Source: Clostridia bacterium
Lineage (GTDB): Bacteria > Bacillota > Clostridia > Oscillospirales > Acutalibacteraceae
Length of the DNA: 34,674 nucleotides
Assembly (NCBI GenBank): GCA_017410585.1
Contig: JAFQQM010000025.1
Coordinates: 1-34,674, forward strand
Reading direction: 5' to 3'
Under the pieces are notes generated by a model. That model worked only from the letters and a program-made list of their open reading frames with translations, had not been told where the DNA came from and ran no database searches. The position numbers and the translations under genes are program-made. Shown here piece by piece: positions 23,747-31,646 of this stretch. Position 1 is the first letter of the stretch. Every line of letters begins with the position of its first letter.

Positions 23747-24955
23747 TCAAAGGACCGTCGGTTGGTATTTTATGAGTCCGACGGTGTACTCCCGACCGCA
23801 GGGGAAGGGGGTGGGGAGGGTAAGCGCATACGCGTCTGCCGCGGCGGCTTCCAGATCCCAGATACGCTTGGCTTTCGGGGAGAGGGACTCCGCTTGCGAA
23901 GCACGGGTGATGACCGGCAGGATATTGGCTTCACGGGCGGCACGGACGATATCCAACCCCTTTTCGCTGACACCAAGCACACGGATATACGGCGGCAGAC
24001 CGGCGGCATCCTCCGTCGTCACACCGAGATACGCATTCCACAACAGCCGCTGTACCCGCGTTTGCGGATACCGTTTGGTCTTGATGCGGGCAATGAGATC
24101 GGCGTAAGAAGTCGCTTCGCGGGCGGCTTCGTATAACCGGTTTTCCAAGCCCTCCGAGACGGCAGGGAGTGCCGCCATCTGTTCGAGGGTCATCTGCCGC
24201 AAGCGGTAGAGTAACGCCCGCTCGGCGCGGGTCTCATCGGCGGGGCAAAATCCTTTTTCGCCCGCTTCGGTCACGATGGGGCGGCAATCGGCCGGCATAA
24301 ACCGACCCGCTTCCGGAGAACGACCCGCCGCTAACATTTTTCGAAGCAATGAAGCGGAGGCGTAGCCGTCCAACGGGATGAGGTCATCGTGTTCCACGCC
24401 GGCCCGTTTGACGGTGTACGGCCGGAGTGTTTTCATCGCACGGATGTATTCGATCCCCAGCGTGTTGTTGGGAGAATCGAGCAGTGCGGCCAGATTGTCG
24501 CCGGCGATCTCCGCCAGCGCCTTGCGCTGTGCCTCCGGATAGGAAATGCCGCCCGCCATCCGGTAGCGCAACAGATCGCCAAACCGCTCACTGTCCATCA
24601 GCGAGGCGGCTTTTTGCAGTTTATCCGCGTCGCCGCACTCACTGCCAAACGCCATGGCGTCCACGCACCCAAGTGCCTCCAACAGCGACACACAACCGCG
24701 TGCGAACCCCTCCGCGGAGGATAACGCCCACGGAGTGGGCAGTTCGATGACCGCGTCCGCACCGCCCGCCAACGCCATCTTGACCCGTTCCGCTTTGGGC
24801 AGAACGGCGGGCGCACCGCGCTGTACGAAGTGACCGCTCATCACCGCCACCACGTGGGTGGCAGACCCGCCGTCGACCGCCTTGGCGCGTTCGATCAGAT
24901 ACGCGTGACCGCTGTGGAAGGGATTGTATTCTGCTGCTATACCGATGACCTTCAT
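23747..24955 (-). CDS. tmcAL: tRNA(Met) cytidine acetate ligase (TmcAL / YlbM family)
   Basis: This cytosolic enzyme of 402 residues activates acetate with ATP and forms N4-acetylcytidine at the wobble base of elongator tRNA-Met. The N-terminal nucleotidyltransferase motif EYNPFHSGHAYLI, then VMSGHFVQRG, IELPTPWALSSAEGFA, FGSECGD and NTLGIEYIRA, are all family signatures. The C-terminal RIKTKRYPQTRVQRLLW segment is the tRNA-contacting part. ATG 24955 with GGCGGCGAG upstream gives the conserved N-terminus MKVIGIAAEYN. The gene diverges from acetate kinase, which interconverts acetate and acetyl phosphate. Sharing a control region with ackA is a plausible functional link. Confidence 0.93.
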   Translation of the reverse strand: MKVIGIAAEYNPFHSGHAYLIERAKAVDGGSATHVVAVMSGHFVQRGAPAVLPKAERVKMALAGGADAVIELPTPWALSSAEGFARGCVSLLEALGCVDAMAFGSECGDADKLQKAASLMDSERFGDLLRYRMAGGISYPEAQRKALAEIAGDNLAALLDSPNNTLGIEYIRAMKTLRPYTVKRAGVEHDDLIPLDGYASASLLRKMLAAGRSPEAGRFMPADCRPIVTEAGEKGFCPADETRAERALLYRLRQMTLEQMAALPAVSEGLENRLYEAAREATSYADLIARIKTKRYPQTRVQRLLWNAYLGVTTEDAAGLPPYIRVLGVSEKGLDIVRAAREANILPVITRASQAESLSPKAKRIWDLEAAAADAYALTLPTPFPCGREYTVGLIKYQPTVL

Positions 24956-24980
24956 CGTCTCGCCGCCTTTCCGAAAAGAC

Positions 24981-25009
24981 TTGCATTTCGTATGCATTCG
25001 CATTATAAT
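24981..25009 (+). promoter_or_regulatory. Promoter of ackA
   Basis: TTGCAT (24981-24986), a 17-base spacer and TATAAT (25004-25009) lie 47 bases before the ackA ATG. It is close to consensus for the housekeeping sigma factor. Confidence 0.8.
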
Positions 25010-25012
25010 ATC

Positions 25013-25041
25013 AGTATACTGTTTTTTTAAACAAATTGCAA
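25013..25041 (-). promoter_or_regulatory. Promoter of tmcAL
   Basis: On the minus strand TTGCAA (25036-25041), a 17-base spacer and TATACT (25013-25018) form a good promoter. Its -10 is only 3 bases from the -10 of the ackA promoter, so two polymerases could not occupy both at once. Confidence 0.7.
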
Positions 25042-25056
25042 GGGAGTTTGACAAGT

Positions 25057-26256
25057 ATGAAGATTTTAGTGATCAACGCCGGCAGTTCCTCGATGAAATA
25101 CCAGCTGATGGATATGGACGGCGAAAAGGTATTGGCCAAGGGCAACTGTGAGCGCATCGGTAACGGCGGTCATCTGGAACATAAGGCCAACGGCCGGCAG
25201 TTTGATACCGACATTCCGATGCCGGATCATACGGTGGCGTTTGAGGTCATCAAGAAGGCATTGACCGAAGGGGAGGGCAAGGTTATCGACGATCTGTCCG
25301 AGATCACCGCCATCGGCCACCGCGTGGTGCAGGGCGGCAGTTCCTTCTCCGCCTCCTGCCTCATCACCGACGAGGTGGTGGAAAAGGTGACCCAGTACAT
25401 CCCGCTGGCTCCCATCCACAATCCCGCCGGTCTGCGCGGTATCGAGGCGGCAACCGCCGCCTTCGGCAAGGAGATCCCGCAGGTGGCGGTGTTTGATACC
25501 GCCTTCCATCAGACCATGCCGGAAAAGGCGTATATGTACGGTCTGCCGTACGAGTACTACGAGAAATACGGTATCCGCCGCTACGGCTTCCACGGCACTT
25601 CCCACCGTTTCGTCTCCCAGCGTTGCTTTGAACTGCTGGGCAAGCCGGACGGCAAGGGTACCCGCGTCATCACCTGCCACATCGGCTCGGGTGCGTCCAT
25701 CGCCGCCATCAAGGACGGCGAGGTGGTGGATACCTCGATGGGTATGACCCCGCTGGATGGCTTTATGATGTCCACCCGTTGCGGCTCGGTCGATCCGGCG
25801 GCGGTCACCTTCCTGATGGAAAAAGAGGGCCTTACCCCTGCCGAGATGGATAACATTATGAATAAGAAATCCGGTATGGCAAGTCTGTCCGGCCAATCTC
25901 CCGATGACCGCGACGTTATCGCCGCCATCGAAAAGGGGGATGCCCGCGCCAAGATGGCGTGGGACGTGCGCTCCTACCAGATCGCCAAGACCATCGGCGG
26001 TTACCTGATGGCGCTCGGCGGTGCGGACGCCATCGTGCTGACCGCCGGCTCGGGCGAGAACCAGTACCAACTGCGTAAGGATATCCTCGGTTACCTCGCG
26101 TGGCTGGGCGTGACGATGGACGATGAAGCCGCCCACGTCCGCCGTCAGGAGATCGAGATCAGCGGTAAGGACTCCGCCATTCGTGTGTTTGTCATCCCCA
26201 CCGACGAGGAGTTGGTCATCGCCCGCGATACCGCCGCCATCGTCGAAAATCTGTAA
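25057..26256 (+). CDS. ackA: Acetate kinase
   Basis: This cytosolic kinase of 399 residues makes ATP and acetate from acetyl phosphate, ending mixed-acid fermentation. Expected motifs are complete: INAGSSSMKY with the catalytic Asn, GHRVVQGG with the substrate Arg, HNPAG, RRYGFHGTSHRFVSQ with the catalytic His, HIGSGAS, GMTPLDGFMMSTRCGSVDP, and IPTDEELVIARDT with the C-terminal Glu. ATG 25057 follows AAGGGAG by about 10 bases. No pta gene is adjacent. It is monocistronic, with its own promoter and terminator. Confidence 0.98.
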   Translation: MKILVINAGSSSMKYQLMDMDGEKVLAKGNCERIGNGGHLEHKANGRQFDTDIPMPDHTVAFEVIKKALTEGEGKVIDDLSEITAIGHRVVQGGSSFSASCLITDEVVEKVTQYIPLAPIHNPAGLRGIEAATAAFGKEIPQVAVFDTAFHQTMPEKAYMYGLPYEYYEKYGIRRYGFHGTSHRFVSQRCFELLGKPDGKGTRVITCHIGSGASIAAIKDGEVVDTSMGMTPLDGFMMSTRCGSVDPAAVTFLMEKEGLTPAEMDNIMNKKSGMASLSGQSPDDRDVIAAIEKGDARAKMAWDVRSYQIAKTIGGYLMALGGADAIVLTAGSGENQYQLRKDILGYLAWLGVTMDDEAAHVRRQEIEISGKDSAIRVFVIPTDEELVIARDTAAIVENL

Positions 26257-26267
26257 GAATAAAAAGC

Positions 26268-26307
26268 AAAAATTCCCTCCCGACTGTTGTCGGGAGGGAA
26301 TTTTGTT
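26268..26307 (+). terminator. Intrinsic terminator of ackA
   Basis: The stem AATTCCCTCCCGAC / GTCGGGAGGGAATT is followed by TTGTT and starts 11 bases past the ackA stop. The same 40 bases recur exactly at 26599-26638. Confidence 0.9.
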
Positions 26308-26312
26308 GTAAA

Positions 26313-26600
26313 CGAAAACCACGCGATAGTCGCGTGGTTCAAAAGGCTTTAGCGATGAACAGAAATCGTAGAGATCAAAGGCAGACGCAGAAAGTGTTTT
26401 ATGTTATGCCTCCCTCTGACGAGGGAGGTGGATTTTTGCGAAGCAAAAAGACGGAGGGAGAGAAAACAAAAGACTACCCCTCAGTCGGCTGTCGCCGACA
26501 GCTCCCCTGACAAGGGGAGCCGGCAACCGGTGCGTGGCTGGCAGGCCAATAAAAAGCGCACTTGTGCGCCGCCAGTATCGTATAGGGCTATGCCCGAAAA
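26313..26600 (+). repeat. Dispersed hairpin repeat, copy C (rearranged 3' part)
   Basis: The first five hairpins match copy B almost exactly. In the 3' part the CCCATTTATGGG module is missing, and an extra segment of about 33 bases with a GCGCAC-TT-GTGCGC hairpin is inserted before the terminal GGGCTATGCCC. The copy lies between two convergent terminators that are identical to each other. Confidence 0.92.
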
Positions 26601-26638
26601 AAATTCCCTCCCGACTGTTGTCGGGAGGGAATTTTGTT
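26597..26638 (-). terminator. Intrinsic terminator of the oxidoreductase operon
   Basis: This hairpin is identical to the ackA terminator and abuts the stop codon of the minus-strand gene at 26639. Read on that strand it ends in a run of T (26597-26603 as A on the plus strand). Confidence 0.85.
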
Positions 26639-27652
26639 TTACAGATAAACCGTTTTGCCGGTGGCAATGCTTTCGGCAGAAGCGTAAGCAACGCGGAAAG
26701 AACGCCACACGTCCTCAATGGTCGGGTCACCGTCGGTGTCTTCTTCGATCATTTGGATCAAGGTGGCCAACTGCGCGTACATATCCTTGTACTCTGCGTG
26801 GCAATTGATGCTTTCATAGACACCGGTATCGCTGTGATAGACGGTGATGAGGTCGCCTTCTTCCACGTCGTACTCGCGCCCTAACCGCATATTCAGCGTG
26901 ATGCGCCCTTTCGTGCCGATAAATTCTTTGAGGTTGCAGGTGCGGATGCTTTCGCCCCAGCCGACCTCGTAGTAACCGGAACAGCCGCAATCGGTACGGA
27001 AGGTCACGATATTGTGATTTTCACGGACGGTATCGTCCTGCGTGGTGGTGCCCATACCGGTCACCTCGGTGATGTTTCCGCCGGTGATCCAATGGATGAT
27101 ATCGTAATAATGTACACCGCAATCCAGCGTCGGACTGCAATCTTCCAGCAAGCGGCGGTGGCGGTTCCATTCTTCCTTGGTCGCGGTGTGGTGATTTTGC
27201 GACATACGCACCAATCGCAGTTCCCCGATCGCACCGCCGCGGATCAGTTCGCGGATCTTTTGATACGAGCCGTTGTGCCGCAGAATATGCGCGACCAACA
27301 CCTTTTTGTCGGTGTCACGTACCGCCTGAACGAACGCTTCGCCATCCTCATAGGTGCGGGCGATCGGCTTTTCGCAAAGGACGTGTTTGCCGGCCGCCAG
27401 ACAATCTTTGAGGATCGGCAGATGGGTGTCCGTGTAGGTGGCGATGATGACGATCTCCACGCGCGGGTCTTGCAAGAACGGACGGTAGTCGGTTCCCCAA
27501 GCAGAGCCGCAACGTTTGGCGGCAGAGCGGGCGCGGTCCTCGTCGGTATCGACCACCGCCACGATCCGAACGTTATCGCGGAAATAAATATCCAGCAGGT
27601 GTTCCATACCGATATGGCCACAGCCGATAAGTAAAATACCGTAGGTCTTCAT
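26639..27652 (-). CDS. Gfo/Idh/MocA family oxidoreductase (operon gene 5)
   Basis: This protein of 337 residues has an N-terminal Rossmann fold (GILLIGCGHIGMEH) for NAD(P). The catalytic Lys lies in CEKPIAR near residue 97, and the C-terminal substrate domain carries DCGVHYYDIIHWITGG with the conserved His/Asp. Members oxidise a hydroxyl of sugars, inositols or glycosides. ATG 27652 with GAGG upstream is preferred over the GTG at 27664, which would overlap the previous stop. It is the last gene of the five-gene operon and shares its likely substrate pathway with 28525 and 27661. Confidence 0.92.
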   Translation of the reverse strand: MKTYGILLIGCGHIGMEHLLDIYFRDNVRIVAVVDTDEDRARSAAKRCGSAWGTDYRPFLQDPRVEIVIIATYTDTHLPILKDCLAAGKHVLCEKPIARTYEDGEAFVQAVRDTDKKVLVAHILRHNGSYQKIRELIRGGAIGELRLVRMSQNHHTATKEEWNRHRRLLEDCSPTLDCGVHYYDIIHWITGGNITEVTGMGTTTQDDTVRENHNIVTFRTDCGCSGYYEVGWGESIRTCNLKEFIGTKGRITLNMRLGREYDVEEGDLITVYHSDTGVYESINCHAEYKDMYAQLATLIQMIEEDTDGDPTIEDVWRSFRVAYASAESIATGKTVYL

Positions 27653-27660
27653 AGCGATCC

Positions 27661-28512
27661 TCACACAATGCTTTTTAAGAAATCCATCGCCAGTTTGATG
27701 TCGGCGGCGGGGTCGTCACCTACCTCACGCTCGATGGTGAGGAAGCCGTTGTAGCCGATGCTCTGTAACGCGGCGAGGTAGTTTTTGAAATCCACCTTGC
27801 CCTGTCCGAGCGGCGTTTCGACGAAATAATCGCCGATAAACAGCCCCTCGATGCCGCCGACCGCAAAACTGTCGTAGATGACCTGCGGGTCGGAGGGCTT
27901 GAGCATCATTCCGTCCTTGGCGTGGGTGTGGACGATGTACGGTGCCAGTGTGGTCACCGCTTTGACCGGATCGTCGCCGGTCACCATAACGAGGTTGGCG
28001 GGGTCGAGGTTGACACCGACACCGTCGCCGTCGAGACTGTCGAGGAAGGTGCGCAACCGCGTCGCCGGTTCAGGGCCGGTCTCAATGGCAAACCACGCCC
28101 CGTTTGTATGCGCGTATTCTGCCAGTTGGTTGCACGCTTCCTGCATAATTTTATAGCGGTCGCAGGTCACGTCCGCCGGTACCACGCCGATGTGGGTGGT
28201 GACCACTTTGGTGCCCATTTCCAGCGCCAGATCGACGATCCGCTTGGAACGTTCGATCTTGTGGGGATTTTCGTCCGCCAAACAGAAACCGTGGCCGCCG
28301 AGGTCGCCGCAAAGTGCCGACACGATCAATCCGTTATCCGCCAGCAGGCGGCGTTTCTCCGCAATGGTGGCGGCGGTCTGATTTTCCGGTGCCATCTCGC
28401 CTTCGACGGCGTAGATCTGCACACCGTCAGCGCCCAGTTCGCGGCACTTGGCGAGGCTTTCGGCAAACGGCAGGCGGAGGGAATCCGCCATAATACCAAA
28501 GGAAAAACCCAT
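27661..28512 (-). CDS. Sugar phosphate isomerase/epimerase-like TIM barrel (AP_endonuc_2 family)
   Basis: This protein of 283 residues has the xylose-isomerase-like TIM-barrel fold. Metal-site residues typical of the family are visible: Glu in FAIETGPEP, Asp in GVNLDPANLV, His in VHTHAKDG and Glu in LTIEREVGDD. Relatives interconvert ketoses, dehydrate inosose or, in glycoside pathways, act on 3-keto sugars. ATG 28512 has AAAGGAGAAC upstream. It lies between two Gfo/Idh/MocA genes, which makes a keto-sugar intermediate its likely substrate. That assignment is inference from context. Confidence 0.9.
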   Translation of the reverse strand: MGFSFGIMADSLRLPFAESLAKCRELGADGVQIYAVEGEMAPENQTAATIAEKRRLLADNGLIVSALCGDLGGHGFCLADENPHKIERSKRIVDLALEMGTKVVTTHIGVVPADVTCDRYKIMQEACNQLAEYAHTNGAWFAIETGPEPATRLRTFLDSLDGDGVGVNLDPANLVMVTGDDPVKAVTTLAPYIVHTHAKDGMMLKPSDPQVIYDSFAVGGIEGLFIGDYFVETPLGQGKVDFKNYLAALQSIGYNGFLTIEREVGDDPAADIKLAMDFLKSIV

Positions 28513-28524
28513 AGCGTTCTCCTT

Positions 28525-29577
28525 TTAGTCCAGCACGATCTCGTGATGTGCTTCGGACGAGTCGTAGATGGCCTGCATCATCTTGGCGGTGATGATGACC
28601 GTGTCGATGTGGGACGGTAATTTCTCGCCGGTCCGGATGCAGTTGATAAACGCGTCGATCTCGTTTTGGAAGTGGTCGCGCATCTTGAAATGCGGCTGGG
28701 TGGTGGTGAGGGCACCGTTCTCGGTGCCGTAGACGGTGAACGGACCGCCGTACTGCAGACGGATACCCGCCTTGGTGCCGAGGAAGTCGATGTACATCGC
28801 GCCTTCGCCGATGTTTTGCGCCCACGCGCCGTTTAAGGTGATGACCGGACCGTCGGTGCGGATCATACCGGTCACCGAGTCGTCGACGTCGTACACGCCG
28901 TCATACTTCGGCGGGCCGGCCCACATATCGGTAAACACGTAGTTTTCCATATCCTTGCCCAGTTTGCAAAACGCTTCGCCGGTCACGGTAAGCGGCTTCG
29001 GATCGCCGCAGCAATACATTACGATATCCAGAAAATGCACGCCCCAGTCGATGAGCGCGCCGCCACCGGCGATCGCCTTGGTGGTGAATGCACCGCCCAG
29101 ACCCGGAATGGAACGGTGGGAACGGAAACTGACGTATACCTGATACACCTCGCCGAGTTTGCCGGAATCGATGTACTCCTTGATGCGGTTGACGCTGTCG
29201 TTAAAGCGGTTGACCACGCCGATGTTGAGGATCTTGCCGGTCTCATGCTGTACCTTTTGCATCTCCAGCGCTTCTTCATAGGTGCGGGCCGCCGGCTTTT
29301 CGCACAGGACGTGCTTGCCGGCACGCATCGCGTCCATCGCGATGACCGAGTGCATATTGTTCGGCACGCAGACCGATACCGCCACGATCTCCGGATCGGC
29401 GAGCACCTCACGGTAATCGGTCACCGCCTTGCCGCAACCGTACTTGGCGACCGCCGCCTCGGCGCGCTCCGGAAGGATATCGCAGAAATACGCGATCTCC
29501 GCATCGGGATTGTTCATATAAGAAGGGATATGGGCATTGTTGGCAATGGTGCCGCAACCGATAATGGCTATTTTCAT
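28525..29577 (-). CDS. Gfo/Idh/MocA family oxidoreductase (operon gene 3)
   Basis: This protein of 350 residues has a Rossmann motif IAIIGCGTIANNAH, a catalytic CEKPAAR near residue 95, and a substrate domain with DWGVHFLDIVMYCCG. Two tandem ATG codons exist. The one at 29577 is 8 bases from GGAGG and fits better than 29580. The start is within a few bases of the upstream AraC stop, which indicates tight coupling. It belongs to the same family as 26639 but is clearly divergent from it, so the two probably act on different positions or intermediates. Confidence 0.92.
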   Translation of the reverse strand: MKIAIIGCGTIANNAHIPSYMNNPDAEIAYFCDILPERAEAAVAKYGCGKAVTDYREVLADPEIVAVSVCVPNNMHSVIAMDAMRAGKHVLCEKPAARTYEEALEMQKVQHETGKILNIGVVNRFNDSVNRIKEYIDSGKLGEVYQVYVSFRSHRSIPGLGGAFTTKAIAGGGALIDWGVHFLDIVMYCCGDPKPLTVTGEAFCKLGKDMENYVFTDMWAGPPKYDGVYDVDDSVTGMIRTDGPVITLNGAWAQNIGEGAMYIDFLGTKAGIRLQYGGPFTVYGTENGALTTTQPHFKMRDHFQNEIDAFINCIRTGEKLPSHIDTVIITAKMMQAIYDSSEAHHEIVLD

Positions 29578-29580
29578 CAT

Positions 29581-30519
29581 TCATTCCTCCGTCATTTGGT
29601 TTTTATCCATCATAGCAGGCGCCGCCTGCGGGGGTCCGTTTTCGATGCCGAGGTAGTGGGTGGGGGTCACCCCCATCACTCGGCGAAAGGATTTACTGAA
29701 ACTCTGCACGCTTTCATAGCCGAGCATACCGGCGATCTGTGTCGCCGAAAGATCGCCGTAGCGCAGTAACTGCACGGCGGTCTCGATCTTTTTGTAGGCG
29801 ATGTAATTTTGCAGGGTGGTGCCGGTGCGCTCCTTGAACAAATGGGAGAGATAGGTGTAACTGTATCCGAGCGTGTCGGCAATATCCTGAATGGAGCCGA
29901 GTTGGTACAGATTATCTTCCACGTAGCGGATAACACGGTACACCGCCGCACCCGCTGACCGAAACTTTTCGGGGTGCGCGCGATCGGCGTCTGAAGACAG
30001 CGCCCGCCGTACCGCCAGCACCACGATCTGTTCGCAGTAATTGCGGATCATATCGGTGCTGTAATCGGTCTGGGAATAAAATTCATCCATACACCGCATA
30101 AACGGAAACAGCAGGTCACCTTCCGTTTCGGACAATTTCCACGGTGCTTCATACTGCTCAATAAGCCGCCGGTAACGCGCATCGGCGCGATCGTTAAAGC
30201 GGAAACCCATAAAATTATACCGCAGGATATCCTGTTCGTCCGCTTCGATCGCGTGCAGATGCTCCGGTGAGTTGATGAGAACGTCGCCGGCGCGAAGCGG
30301 CACCGGCTGTCCGTCGGTGTAGGAGGTGCCACTGCCGGAAACGACGTAGGTGATCTCGTACACCGTCTGTGAGTGGGTCTCCACCTTATAGCCCGGTTCA
30401 CAGCACAGTTCACCGATCTGGTAGAGATCCAAAAATCCCAGATGCAACGGTTCTAACCAGAAATCCTTTTCAAAGTGAAAGAATTTTCCAAACCGTTCGC
30501 CGTATGCGTCATTTTTCAT
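29581..30519 (-). CDS. AraC-family transcriptional regulator with cupin domain (operon gene 2)
   Basis: This regulator of 312 residues has an N-terminal cupin (about 40-120; VETHSQTVYEITYVVSGSG and INSPEHLHAI) and a C-terminal double helix-turn-helix (about 195-295; YSYTYLSHLFKERTG and VQSFSKSFRRVMGVTPTHY). It has the same layout as the regulator at 7539, so the two are related sugar-responsive activators. The start follows the upstream stop by 3 bases with no clear ribosome site, indicating translational coupling. It likely controls its own operon. Confidence 0.92.
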   Translation of the reverse strand: MKNDAYGERFGKFFHFEKDFWLEPLHLGFLDLYQIGELCCEPGYKVETHSQTVYEITYVVSGSGTSYTDGQPVPLRAGDVLINSPEHLHAIEADEQDILRYNFMGFRFNDRADARYRRLIEQYEAPWKLSETEGDLLFPFMRCMDEFYSQTDYSTDMIRNYCEQIVVLAVRRALSSDADRAHPEKFRSAGAAVYRVIRYVEDNLYQLGSIQDIADTLGYSYTYLSHLFKERTGTTLQNYIAYKKIETAVQLLRYGDLSATQIAGMLGYESVQSFSKSFRRVMGVTPTHYLGIENGPPQAAPAMMDKNQMTEE

Positions 30520-30522
30520 CGG

Positions 30523-31368
30523 TCAGCAGGAAAGGTCAGGCAGTTCCACCCACGTATCGGGAGTCGCCGCGGCACGCTTACTGTAATCGAGAATGGTCAT
30601 GATCTGCAGGGTCTCTTCCGGCTTGACGCGCGGAATGCCGTCGTTAAAGAACCCGACCACTTCCTTGAGGAAGCGGGGGTAGAAATCGGTCGCGCCCTGC
30701 AACACCACCGCGTGGTCACCCTTGTAGTTGACCGCCAGACTGAAATCGCATTCCCAGCCCAACTGGGTGATGGTCGCCACGCGACCGTCACCGAAGCGCA
30801 ACACCAGCGACGGGGTGTCCTTCGTGCCGACGAACATAATTTTCTTAACGTCGGGACCCATCAGGCTGATGACCGGTTCCAACTGATGGATAAGATAGGT
30901 ATCAAAGCCGGGACCGCGGCTGTTGATGGTGTCGATCTCTTCGCCTTTGAGATCGGCGTATTCCAGCGCAAAACGCACCGCCGATGAAGAGAAGAAGGGG
31001 GTGTTACCGGCCTTGGCCATCTCAATGAGACGGACGGCGGTCTCGCGGTCGGGGGCAAAGGTCTTGTCAACGTAGGTGAGTTTGCCGCTGGCAAACGGCA
31101 GGCGGCACAGTTCTTCATGGAATTCCGGATTATCGGGAGACATGACGATGAGGCAATCGCTTTTTTCAATGACTTCCTCGGCGGTGGCACACAGCGGCAC
31201 GCCGGTCTCCTTGCTCCATTCTTCGGCGGTGCGGCGACCCGGCAGATCGGTCATCGCCCACGCATAGGCGACCTCCATCTCCCCACCGGAATATTCTTTG
31301 ATCCAATTCGGATAATTATTGGCGTGGTACTGATCCAGACAATAATCGATCAAACCGATCTTTTTCAT
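30523..31368 (-). CDS. Gfo/Idh/MocA-like protein with altered nucleotide-binding loop (operon gene 1)
   Basis: This protein of 281 residues is the first gene of the operon. The fold pattern and the VDKTFAPD segment (where EKP normally carries the catalytic Lys) and TYLIHQLEPV (candidate catalytic His) resemble Gfo/Idh/MocA enzymes. However, the N-terminus reads KKIGLIDYCLDQYHANNYP instead of a GxGxxG loop. It may bind a different cofactor, or be a non-canonical member. ATG 31368 follows GGGAG by about 7 bases and removes an unlikely 33-residue extension. I recall similar HANNYP proteins beside sugar operons in Bacillota but know of no assigned function. Confidence 0.8.
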   Translation of the reverse strand: MKKIGLIDYCLDQYHANNYPNWIKEYSGGEMEVAYAWAMTDLPGRRTAEEWSKETGVPLCATAEEVIEKSDCLIVMSPDNPEFHEELCRLPFASGKLTYVDKTFAPDRETAVRLIEMAKAGNTPFFSSSAVRFALEYADLKGEEIDTINSRGPGFDTYLIHQLEPVISLMGPDVKKIMFVGTKDTPSLVLRFGDGRVATITQLGWECDFSLAVNYKGDHAVVLQGATDFYPRFLKEVVGFFNDGIPRVKPEETLQIMTILDYSKRAAATPDTWVELPDLSC

Positions 31369-31438
31369 TCGTTTTCTCCCTTTCTTTATGGTGGAAATGA
31401 TCAAAAAGCCGTAAGGAAAACCTCCGCTTTTCATCATC

Positions 31439-31467
31439 ATTATATATAAACCGTATGCAAAGTGCAA
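31439..31467 (-). promoter_or_regulatory. Promoter of the oxidoreductase operon
   Basis: On the minus strand TTGCAC (31462-31467), a 17-base spacer and TATAAT (31439-31444) lie about 70 bases before the first ATG. Confidence 0.8.
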
Positions 31468-31583
31468 GTACTTTCTTTATGTTTTTTGTGGTTTTAATTT
31501 GCGGTTTTTGACAATCGTAGGGGATCGTCCCTCGGTCAAGGCAACTTTCCGCCGCCGGCGCATAGAATAATAGCAGGCAAAAC
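31468..31583. other. Divergent intergenic region
   Basis: This stretch separates the oxidoreductase-operon promoter from the Rrf2-cysK promoter. A GCAA-N3-TTGC inverted repeat at 31577-31587 overlaps the -35 of the latter and could be an operator. Nothing else is recognised. Confidence 0.4.
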
Positions 31584-31612
31584 TTGCAATCGGTGGATGC
31601 GGGTGGTATAAT
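31584..31612 (+). promoter_or_regulatory. Promoter of rrf2-cysK
   Basis: TTGCAA (31584-31589), 17 bases, then TATAAT (31607-31612), 34 bases before the Rrf2 ATG. The -35 overlaps a short inverted repeat that may be bound by the Rrf2 protein itself. Confidence 0.85.
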
Positions 31613-31646
31613 ACTATCATAATCTTTACCTTGGGAGGGAATACTG

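Noticed and set aside
26401-26808. Open frames running through the dispersed repeat (also at 34409-34663 and 6082-6330)
   Set aside because: They begin or lie within the hairpin repeat, have no ribosome site, and encode only the repeated low-complexity sequence. Copies elsewhere break the frame.
31468-31646. Riboswitch or T-box upstream of rrf2-cysK
   Set aside because: The promoter lies only 34 bases before the start codon, so there is no room for a structured leader.
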